Part shown: in pieces, positions 42,192 through 50,300 of the stretch
Layout: each line of letters starts with the position of its first letter
Position numbering within the stretch: position 1 is the stretch's first letter
NCBI GenBank assembly: GCA_964486845.1
Contig: CAZAQY010000009.1
Coordinates: 1 to 64,000, forward strand
DNA: 64,000 nt
Direction: 5' to 3'
Origin: Anammoximicrobium sp964486845
Lineage (GTDB): Bacteria; Planctomycetota; Planctomycetia; Pirellulales; Pirellulaceae
Translations under genes and position numbers: made by a program
The notes under the pieces: generated by a model
Told to the model about the DNA's origin: nothing
What the model saw: the letters and a program-made list of their open reading frames with translations, nothing else
The model's database searches: none

Positions 42192-43181
42192 TCAGGGGGC
42201 CGCGACCGGCGGTTTGAAGGTGCTGTGATTGTGATTCACCTTGAAGAAGACCACCTTCAGCAGCACTAATCCCAGCACCCCCGCCGGCAACACCGGGATC
42301 AACAGCAGCGGCCATTCGCCCCAGAACGCCCAGACGATTCCCGCCAGGGCGACAAGCAATCCGCAAGCCAAGACTCGACGGCTGGCTGCCAGCAGCGGGA
42401 GCAGCAAGACCATCGCGACCCAAGCACTCACAACGGCGGCGGGCCAGCGGTCCCAGAACGCGCGCAGCAGGCCGCTCACCACTCCCGTCGCCAGCATCAC
42501 CAGGAGCATCGTCCGGAGGCTGAATTGGAAAGGTGCGTGCGGCGGCAAAAGTTGGTCCTCGGCTGTTGTCTCACTCAGATCGTGGGGGCGTGCCGCTTGC
42601 AGAAACAGCAGAAAAATGGCCGGCCCGAAGGACCAGATCATCACGTAGATCCCAGCGAAGATGCCAATTGCCGTTGCCACCCCCACGAAACAGCCCGGGC
42701 GGCGGCTGACGGTCAGATGCGACGGCACCGCCGCCAGCATCTCGGCGACACTGCCGGCAAAGACCAGCCTGGACAACTGGAAGATGGCGTGGTAACGCTG
42801 CTGCTTTCGCGTGTACACATACAGCAACACGCCCCAGAAGATCCAGGTGGCCAGCAGCGCCGCCCAGCCGGCCCACTCCCAGCCCGTCGAATCCTGTTTG
42901 TCGTCAAACCGAAGCAATTCGGCAAACGCCAGCGTCAATCCGCCCGCCAAGACGGCCAGCATGAACGAGGCGGCGGCCACCGGCATCAGCAGACGCGGCC
43001 GGCGAATCGGACGGCACAGGTCCTTGTGGCCCGCGCCCAGGATGAACAAGGCCGAACTGGACAACGTGATCGCCAGCAGGACGATCACCGGCCAAGCAAC
43101 GTCGCCGGCGATGACCAGCGCGAACAGGCCGCCCACCAAGCCGACGTAGAACAGGAGCAGAATCCAGCGGACGACGCGCAT
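42192..43181 (-). CDS. Polytopic membrane protein, function unknown
   Basis: A 329-residue protein with about 9-10 predicted TM helices, for example WILLLFYVGLVGGLFALVIA, WPVIVLLAITLSSSALFILG, GWAALLATWIFWGVLLYVY and VGVATAIGIFAGIYVMIWSF. After the loop HAPFQ comes FSLRTMLLVMLATGVVSGLL, a FSLRTxLLxxxL phrase frequent in planctomycete membrane proteins. No catalytic or transporter motif was recognised. It converges with the Uma2 gene (32 bp gap) and is divergent from the SDR at 43590. Confidence 0.75.
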   Translation of the reverse strand: MRVVRWILLLFYVGLVGGLFALVIAGDVAWPVIVLLAITLSSSALFILGAGHKDLCRPIRRPRLLMPVAAASFMLAVLAGGLTLAFAELLRFDDKQDSTGWEWAGWAALLATWIFWGVLLYVYTRKQQRYHAIFQLSRLVFAGSVAEMLAAVPSHLTVSRRPGCFVGVATAIGIFAGIYVMIWSFGPAIFLLFLQAARPHDLSETTAEDQLLPPHAPFQFSLRTMLLVMLATGVVSGLLRAFWDRWPAAVVSAWVAMVLLLPLLAASRRVLACGLLVALAGIVWAFWGEWPLLLIPVLPAGVLGLVLLKVVFFKVNHNHSTFKPPVAAP

Positions 43182-43410
43182 CTTCGGACAGCCGGCAGGT
43201 TACGGTTTTGTGGAGTTCCCCCGATACGCTTTTCGTCGCATCGTCACGTATCGCTGTCTGTCGGAATGCCGGTCGCTCTGGCTTTGGGCCAAAGTCGTGG
43301 TGAGGACAGATTGTGCATGGAAGATGCGGGGCAGCAAATCCGTAGCGAAAATGCCGATTACGCCGGCGCGTTATGCCTGCAGAAACATGCAGAAGAAGCA
43401 AGACAGGAGC

Positions 43411-43535
43411 TGACAGAAAGATGGGGTGACAGAAAAATGAGAAAGGACCAGGAAATGAGATACCGGTGCTCCCTCTTTTCCGCAGTCAGTCCTGGCTTTC
43501 GTCTTTCATTTTTCTGTCACCCCATTTTTCTGCCA
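43411..43535. repeat. Inverted repeat TGACAGAAA(A/G)ATGGGGTGACAG type in a 408-bp spacer
   Basis: A perfect 18-bp core GGGGTGACAGAAAAATGA at 43423-43440 is matched by its complement at 43506-43523. The similarity extends outward with few mismatches (43411-43440 and 43506-43535), around a 65-bp loop. Each arm is itself a double TGACAGAAA unit. In-frame reading gives WGDRKMR-like peptides that I associate with a dispersed planctomycete repeat (memory). The right arm ends about 55 bp before the SDR start and may lie in its leader. Nothing else was recognised in 43182-43410. Confidence 0.8.
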
Positions 43536-43589
43536 GCTTTTTTCGTTATCTTTCTGTCGGTTTCTGATTCCACTTGGAGGTTTCCGCGG

Positions 43590-44390
43590 ATGACGCTCGC
43601 GATGGACACCGGACTGGAGGGCAAGACGGCGGTGGTGACGGGATCGTCCAGCGGAATCGGGCGGGCGATCGCGCTGCAACTGGCGGCGGCCGGCGCTGAC
43701 GTGCTGGTCCACACGCGCACCAGCGCCGCCGCGGCGGACGCCGTGGCCGCCGAGGTTCAAGCCTTGGGGCGACGCGCAATGGTGCTGCTGGCCGATCTGG
43801 CCGACCCTTGCTCGCACCAGACGCTGGTCGAGGCCGCGTGGGCTTGGCGCGGTGCCATCGACGTGTGGATCAACAATGCCGGGGCGGACGTCCTGACCGG
43901 CGAAGCGGCGGCGTGGTCGTTCGAGGAGAAACTGGACCGGTTGTGGCAGGTCGATGTCGTGGCCACGATGCGCCTGTCCCGACTGGCCGGCGCGCGCATG
44001 AAACGGCAGGCCTCTCGGGCCGGTCAAGCGGTGATCCTGAACATGGGCTGGGATCAAGCTGACTACGGCATGGGCGGCGACAGTGGGGAGATGTTCGGGG
44101 CGGTCAAAGGCGCCGTGATGGCGTTCACCAAGAGCCTGGCTTGTTCGCTGGCCCCCGAAGTCCGCGTCAACTGCCTCGCGCCGGGCTGGATCAAGACCGC
44201 CTGGGGCGAGCACGCTTCCGAGTGCTGGCAGGAGCGTGCCCGGCGCGAATCGCTGCTGCAGCGCTGGGGCACGCCGGAAGACGTGGCCCGCGTCGCCCGC
44301 TTTCTCGCCTCGCCCGCCGCCGAATTCATCACCGGCCAAGTGATCCCCGTCAACGGCGGGTTGCGACGTGGCGAACCGGCGAATCCATGA
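43590..44390 (+). CDS. SDR-fold protein lacking the catalytic Tyr
   Basis: A 266-residue short-chain-dehydrogenase-fold protein. The cofactor loop TGSSSGIGRA and NNAGADV are intact. At the active site the strand that should carry Ser reads VILNMGWDQ, and the Y-x3-K motif reads F-G-A-V-K (Phe169, Lys173). The rest, KGAVMAFTKSLACSLAPEVR, NCLAPGWIKT and ITGQVIPVNGG, is standard. Both Ser and Tyr are thus replaced, so classical SDR redox chemistry is unlikely; Tyr at YGMGG three to ten residues upstream might substitute. ATG 43590 has GGAGG about 9 nt upstream; the open frame continues far upstream but without protein character. It converges with DUF3472. Confidence 0.85.
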   Translation: MTLAMDTGLEGKTAVVTGSSSGIGRAIALQLAAAGADVLVHTRTSAAAADAVAAEVQALGRRAMVLLADLADPCSHQTLVEAAWAWRGAIDVWINNAGADVLTGEAAAWSFEEKLDRLWQVDVVATMRLSRLAGARMKRQASRAGQAVILNMGWDQADYGMGGDSGEMFGAVKGAVMAFTKSLACSLAPEVRVNCLAPGWIKTAWGEHASECWQERARRESLLQRWGTPEDVARVARFLASPAAEFITGQVIPVNGGLRRGEPANP

Positions 44391-44510
44391 GAACAGAACA
44401 TGACCGGCAGAATCTGGGAGAGAAGCCCGGCTTTTGCGAAACGTCCGGTACTCGACGGCGTCGCTCCTTCGCCGGCATCATCCCTCTCCGTCGCGGTCCG
44501 AGTTGTGCTT

Positions 44511-45356
44511 CTATGGCTCGAACGGCACCTTCGGCCGCGGCGTTTCGCCTGCCGGAGTCTCGATTGTGGACCACAGTGCGTGCGTCGTTTTCGTGTCGCC
44601 GCCCGTGGCCAGGAAGAACCGGCCGTCTTCCACGCCGGCGTTGATGTTGTCCTTGGCTTCCCACTCGGCCCCGGACGCCGTGAACCGCGCACGCTTCAGC
44701 GGCGCCCACTCGCCGCCGGCCGTCTTCACCCAGCCGTTGCCAAAGCGGGCGCGGCGGACTTCGTGAACGCTGCGGCCGTCGCGGCGGAAGTCCTCGATGA
44801 ACGAGTACAGCCCGCGCAGGCTCTGGCCGCCGGTGCGCGTGCGGAAGGTGACCAAATGCTCCCACTGGCTGCGGTCGTTCAGCCAGACGTAGCCCGCATA
44901 GGCCGTCTTCTGTCCGTCGGCGGCCGCGGTTACCGCGAACCGGTACGTCTGGCCGATCGTCCAGTCGAAGTTGCCCATGCACTGGCCGCCGGTTCCCTCG
45001 CCACCGAAACGGCGGATCCGCACGTCGGGCGCCTGGTGCAAGCACTCGACGCGTTCCTCTTCCTTGACCGCATTCGGGTCGTCGCCCTTCGTCGGATCCC
45101 AGACGGAAAAGAGAATCACCTTACGTCCGTCGGACAGTTCCTGAATGCCGAAATAACCCGTATTCCAACCGGCCGCCATAAAGTAGCTGCCAGGCGTCGA
45201 TTCCAGGACCGTCATCTCGTTGTAGAACAGCACGGCGTCAGGCACTCGGTAGCCGAGATGGACCGAACGAGCCGCACGCGGCGGCGCGGCTGGCTCCGCC
45301 GCCCAGTTGGACGAGGACAGAACCATCGAAACAAACAGGACGAAAGCAATTCTCAT
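44511..45356 (-). CDS. Secreted DUF3472 family protein
   Basis: A 281-residue exported protein: signal peptide at residues 1-20 (MRIAFVLFVSMVLSSSNWAA), then a DUF3472 domain. Its family segments are AVLFYNEMTVLESTPGSYFMAAGW, GYFGIQELSDGRKVILFSVWDP, GQCMGNFDW and FIEDFRRDG near residue 190. The family is found in secreted carbohydrate-active contexts; its biochemical role is not established. It starts 12 bp after the stop of the nucleoside-hydrolase-like gene and is probably its operon partner. ATG 45356 has AGGGA 8 nt upstream. Confidence 0.85.
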   Translation of the reverse strand: MRIAFVLFVSMVLSSSNWAAEPAAPPRAARSVHLGYRVPDAVLFYNEMTVLESTPGSYFMAAGWNTGYFGIQELSDGRKVILFSVWDPTKGDDPNAVKEEERVECLHQAPDVRIRRFGGEGTGGQCMGNFDWTIGQTYRFAVTAAADGQKTAYAGYVWLNDRSQWEHLVTFRTRTGGQSLRGLYSFIEDFRRDGRSVHEVRRARFGNGWVKTAGGEWAPLKRARFTASGAEWEAKDNINAGVEDGRFFLATGGDTKTTHALWSTIETPAGETPRPKVPFEP

Positions 45357-45368
45357 CGTCGAGTTCCC

Positions 45369-46817
45369 TTAGTCTCTTCCCAGTTCGGCCAGCGTGTTTT
45401 TGAGGCAACTCGCCAGGATCCGGTCAAAACGCGGTTCGATCTGCTGAAACAGAAAACAATCCGGCTGCTGGGTGTCGAGTTCCGTGCGCAACTCGGCGGG
45501 CGCCTGCTCCGGAATCACGAATATCGCCGCCTGGGTGCGCTTGTCCTCGTAGACGATTTCCGCCCGGTGCTCGCCGGCGGCCCAGAACTGGAAGTAGACG
45601 TCCAGCTGTCGCCCTTGACGCTCGCACGCCACGCGCCACCAGCGCCCCGTTTCGACCTGTTCCCAGCGGCCTTCCTTGGGACCCGTCAGGACCACGTTTT
45701 GCACCGGCTTGTCAGCGTCCAGGCCCAGCAACCGCACATGGCAGTCGGGTTTGCCGTCGGGCGACGCGTCACGAGTGCCCACGCGATCGGCATCCCTTCC
45801 CAAGAACGCAGCGGTCAGTTGGCCCGGAGCAGGTTCCGCCAGTTCCGCGGGTTCAGGACGTTGCGGTTTCTCGACGGTCACTCGCACCGGCGAGAACCGG
45901 AACGTCGTCACCTCCTTGTCGGCCAATCCCGCCTGTCGGGCCTGCACGGGCTGCAAGGCGGCGAAATCGTCCTCGTCACGTTCGTAGATGCGCCGCCCGG
46001 CAGCGTGGTACAGCGGGCCGGTACACCACATGTTTCGCGGCCCCTTGGGCAACGAGTGCTCCCCGGATCGCAGAAACGCCAAGGGATCTTCCTGCGATTT
46101 GGTCAAACAGTACACGAAGAAATTCTGCATCGTCGGCGCGCAGGCACCGACCACGGCAGCTTGGTCCGCGATGAAGTGAGTCTGGTAGCCCTGCTCGCCA
46201 TAGCAGGGGCACCAGAACAGGGGCAGTCCGGACTCGAACACGCGCAGGTAGGCCGTGGGGTCCAGGGTCACGTTCCACTCCTTCTGCGGTCCGCCGGGTC
46301 CATTCCCGGCGTTGAAGTAGAGCGCCCGCACCTTGTCTCGCAGCAATTCGCGTTCGCGGTTGTAGGCCGCCGCCACGTCCCGCAGGCTGCCCGTGGTAAA
46401 GATGACCACTTTTTCCCGCGATTGCCGCAGTATCGACAGGATCAATTCGATCCCGCCCTGGCACTCCGGCGGCACGTCGTCGGCTTGGTCATCGCCACTG
46501 CGCAGCGGCCGGTCGATGCCGATCGCAAACGGCACACGGCGGCCGGCGATTTGCAGGATCTGCTCGACCGGCGCACGTCCCATCCGCTGCCGCTGCCGCT
46601 CGCCCAGATCCAGCACGATGCCGCGCACGTCCAACTCGGACAGCGAGAACAAGGTCGCCAAGTCGTAGTGGTCGTCGGGATCGTCGTGGGGATGGAGCAG
46701 ATCCGTCGAATAGATGACGGAGATGCGGGAGGCCGGAGGCTCTGCCTCAGCAGCCGGCGCCGCCGGCGCACATCCGACCAGCCACCCGCACACAAGTCCG
46801 AGCAGTTCACGACGCAT
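45369..46817 (-). CDS. Nucleoside-hydrolase-like lipoprotein
   Basis: A 482-residue protein. The N-terminus LLGLVCGWLVGCAPAAPA contains a lipobox (LVGC), so a lipoprotein is predicted. Residues ~32-330 resemble the inosine-uridine nucleoside hydrolase fold. Calcium-binding-like acidic segment STDLLHPHDDPDDHYDLATLF is near the start, followed by DVRGIVLDLG and IFTTGSLRDVAAAY. The canonical DxDxxxDD is loosened, so substrate and even activity are uncertain. The C-terminal ~150 residues (FRFSPVRVTVEK...) form an extra beta domain. Several planctomycete genomes carry secreted members of this kind. ATG 46817 has GGGGAGG. DUF3472 follows in the same operon. Confidence 0.75.
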   Translation of the reverse strand: MRRELLGLVCGWLVGCAPAAPAAEAEPPASRISVIYSTDLLHPHDDPDDHYDLATLFSLSELDVRGIVLDLGERQRQRMGRAPVEQILQIAGRRVPFAIGIDRPLRSGDDQADDVPPECQGGIELILSILRQSREKVVIFTTGSLRDVAAAYNRERELLRDKVRALYFNAGNGPGGPQKEWNVTLDPTAYLRVFESGLPLFWCPCYGEQGYQTHFIADQAAVVGACAPTMQNFFVYCLTKSQEDPLAFLRSGEHSLPKGPRNMWCTGPLYHAAGRRIYERDEDDFAALQPVQARQAGLADKEVTTFRFSPVRVTVEKPQRPEPAELAEPAPGQLTAAFLGRDADRVGTRDASPDGKPDCHVRLLGLDADKPVQNVVLTGPKEGRWEQVETGRWWRVACERQGRQLDVYFQFWAAGEHRAEIVYEDKRTQAAIFVIPEQAPAELRTELDTQQPDCFLFQQIEPRFDRILASCLKNTLAELGRD

Positions 46818-47042
46818 GGCAGCCTCCCCTATCCGGACACCAGTGATTCAATGTCGCCTTTCTAACGGATCCCGGTAGCTGAGGATAACCGACGCCGAAG
46901 TGCCAAGCAATCAACCTCCGGCGGAAAACACCTCGCGGCTCCGCATCGCCCCGGCTGGCCGGCCCCTTGGTACCACGGCACGACACGGCGGGTTGCGAGC
47001 AGTGCGATCCGCGACTCAGAGTGCCTGTGTCGCGTGTTACAT

Positions 47043-47279
47043 CTATGTCGAGGCAGCCTTGGCGTTGTGCGCACCGTCGGGCACGAGCACTTCCGGGTTC
47101 TCGACCCACATGACGAAGTACGGCTGCTGGGCTTGACGCTGCTGAAGGTAGATCAGAAACGGCCGGTCGAACACGAAGCGGCGGGGCTCGGGTGGCGGCT
47201 CATCGCCGTTCAGGGTCACGACGCCGGCTTCCGCGTCCAGAATCGCCCCGAACTCATCCAGAAGGCTTCGGACACACAA
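47043..47279 (-). pseudogene. Orphan C-terminal-like fragment, possibly serpin-like
   Basis: A 78-codon frame containing RRFVFDRPFLIYLQQRQAQQ then PYFVMWVENPEVLVPD. The PFLIxL...YFxMWVxNPE pattern resembles the two last strands of a serpin (family knowledge; weak match), and I believe similar ends occur on planctomycete proteins. No upstream coding continues it, so it is probably the 3' remnant of a lost gene. The rest of 46818-47333 shows nothing recognisable. Confidence 0.35.
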
Positions 47280-47333
47280 GCGGACAGACGGCGAAGGAAG
47301 CAGAATGCACGTCCCCCCCGGATAGTGACCACC

Positions 47334-50300
47334 CTACGATTGGGTATCCACGGCGGCGGCCCTCCGGCGCCGGGCGATTTCCAGGCAGACCAGCTGGACC
47401 AGGCCGTAGATCAGGGCCGCCAGGGCCAGGATCGGGAAGATGCCCAGCAGCAGGCTCAGCAGGCCGACCAGCAGCACCGCGGCGGCAAACCAGCGACTGC
47501 CGTGCAGCAGCGGCAGGACGCGGGGCAGCACGCGGAGCACGACCAGCAGCACGACGAAGCCGGCGGCGACCGCCAGCAGACGGGCCAACCGGCCCAGCAG
47601 CGGCTCGGAGACGGCGCGGGCCGTGATGTCGATGTCGCCGCGGGTCGTGGTGAACAGGTACTCGCGGCCGCGCAGCGGCAGGTCGACGTCTAAACTGGCC
47701 AGATGCGTTTCTGCGGCGTGGGCACCGAACCACAGCGTTGGCTGCTGCGCCAGGCCGCTCGCCGAGTCAGAGTCTTGCGTGGCCAGGATTCTGCCATCCG
47801 GCGAAAAGGCAACTCCGTCGACGGCACCGCCCATGCCGCCCTGCACTTGATTGACGTTCAGCCGGCCGGCCGCGCGCGACTCGTCCCGGCCGCGATAGAC
47901 GCCGCCGCCCATCGCCCCCATCCCCCCCACGCCACCCCCGCCGGGCATCGCATAGCCGCCAGCGGCGGTCGGCCCTTGGCCGGGATAGCCGCCAGGCATA
48001 CCCATCCCGGGCATCATCCCCGGCATCCCCGGCACCTCCGGGGCTGGCGGCTGATTGGCCGGCGGCGGGGCCGCGTTGGACAGCGACGAGAAGTCATCCA
48101 TCCGCGCTCCGGCCTGCTGCTGTCGCACTTCGTCCAACTGCTGCTCCGTCTGCAGCTTCTGCTGGTATCGCCGTGCCAATTCCTGTTGGCTCTGGCCAAC
48201 AGACCGCGACTGCGGTTCGGACATGTCGCCGCGCCGTTTGCCGCGGACCTGGGCCCCGGATTCGGAGCTGATATCACCCAGCAAGGATTGGCCCTTGGCG
48301 TAGCTTTTCAGCTTGTCGCCCGCCGCGCTTTGAACCTGCTTGCCGAACCGCACGTCGGCGTCTTTCTTGTCGAAACGTTCGCGGTTTTCCAGCTTGTTGC
48401 TCTCCAACCACTTGTAGTTGAACGACTCCTTGCCGGACTGCGGTTTGCCCTCTTCGGGGGCGGCCACGACCTGAAAATTGCCCATCAGTTCGTTGACGAC
48501 ATTCCTGGCCGAGTCGTTCTTTTGGTCAAAGAAATAGGCATTCAGCCGCCCGCGGTTGTCGGTGACGACCGCCTCGCCCTCCTTGGCCATGATCTCCTGA
48601 GTCCGCTGTTCGGCTTGCCGGATCAGGTCGGCGTTCACATCCAGGTTACGTTTGAACTCGTCGTTCGTTCGGTAGTCGCTGAACTGCTGCTGGTAGTTCT
48701 GCACCGCCAGGCCCAGCTGTTTCAGGTTGCTCATCGAACGAGCGCGGGCGTAGTAATTGTCGGTGTTCAGCGTCTGCATCAGCCGTTTGACCTGCTTGGC
48801 GTTGTACGAGAAGAAATCCGCCTCGTACGAGCCCTTGTCGAACACCTGACGCATCGTCCCGCCAAAGTCGAACCAGGCGTGCGTCTCCGGCACCCGCAGC
48901 CGCACGCGGCTGAGTTCGACGTTGATGTTCACCGTGCGCATCAGCGGAAAGGCCACCCGGTCCACGATTCCGACCGGTTGCAGCCAGCCGCCGTATTTCA
49001 GCACCACCGCGTAATCGGTATCGCCTTCGGCCGTCTTGATCAACGGGATGCGGATGCGATCGGGGGCCGCACCGCGGCGGTCCGCGTCACGGAGAGGCGC
49101 CTCACGTAGGCCGGTCTCTCCGAGACCGGCATCCGCGTCTCGGAGAGACGCGGCGACGCGGGGGACGGCGACCTGGTCCGGCGTCGCGCCGCCGGGGACT
49201 TCCGTGGGCTTGACCGGCTGGCCGGCCACGATCGCCGTCCACAATTGTGCGCCGGGCGGCAAGCGGATCTCCAGGAACTGCTCGGTCGTGTTGTGTACGT
49301 GGTACGTCTGCCGGCCGCGGTAAGCGCCGGCGGCGTCGACCACCAGCAGCGTCTCGCCCAAGCCGATCGACGCGCGGGCCGTCTCGACGGTCTTCCGCTG
49401 TTTGGTCTTGAACGTCAGCTTGGGGCCCTTGGCCTCGGCCGCCACGATGTAGGCCGAGGTCAAATTCTCGCCCAGGATTGCGGCCAGCTTGCGCCATTCG
49501 GCCTGCTGGCGGCTCAGCGGTCCCAATTCGACCTGATCCACCACCAGGACTTCATCGCGGCCGGCGTTTTCCAGCGTCACGTAACGCTGGTCGGTGCGGC
49601 CGGTCTGCAACTCCGGGATGGGCGCGGTCTGCAGTTCGGATTCCAGTTGGCCACCGCTCAGCAGCACGCGTTCGTTTTCCACCAGCACGCGATACTGGCC
49701 CAGCGTGTCGTCCTGCAGTTCCAGGCGGAACAGCTTGCGCCCGTCCGCCGCGTCCTGGATGGTCTTCTGCCGCAGCTTGGGAGCGTTGATGCGGGCCTGC
49801 TCCATCCAGGCCGGGAGCGTGAACAGGACTTCGCGGATGCCGGCTTCCCGGATCGTCAGGTCGATGCTGACCGTCTCTTCGACGGCCACGTCGGTCACTT
49901 TGACGTTGGTGACCGTGTAGCCGCTGACGCGAGCCGGACGCGCCCGGACTTCGAAGCGGGCGTCGTACTGCGGGCTCTGGTAGCGGAGGGCCAGGCGGGC
50001 CAGCGGCCGCTGTTCCGCCTGCAGCCAATCGAACGTGTTGCTCACCGGGATCGTGTCGCAATTCTGCCGGTCGGCGGCGCGGACGTCGAACGCCGGATCG
50101 ACCTGCACGACGAGGTCGCCTTGCTGGCGGACGACATCCAACACTTCCAGCTTCGGTGCGGGCACCGGATCGGCGGCGCGGCGGCGGCCGAGCGAGCCGC
50201 GCACGACGACGGAGAACGGCTGCGACTGGCCGGACCCAAGGTAAACGCACACCAGCCGCCGGCCGTCGGCGTCGGTTGCCGCCCAGGTAAATTCGCCGGG

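Noticed and set aside
43411..43535. Possible CRISPR repeat-spacer unit
   Set aside because: Only two copies, inverted rather than direct, and no cas genes nearby.
42525..43589. Upstream extension of the SDR at 43590 by 355 codons
   Set aside because: The extension is antisense to the membrane-protein gene and then crosses an inverted repeat; a GGAGG-preceded ATG at 43590 matches the family N-terminus.
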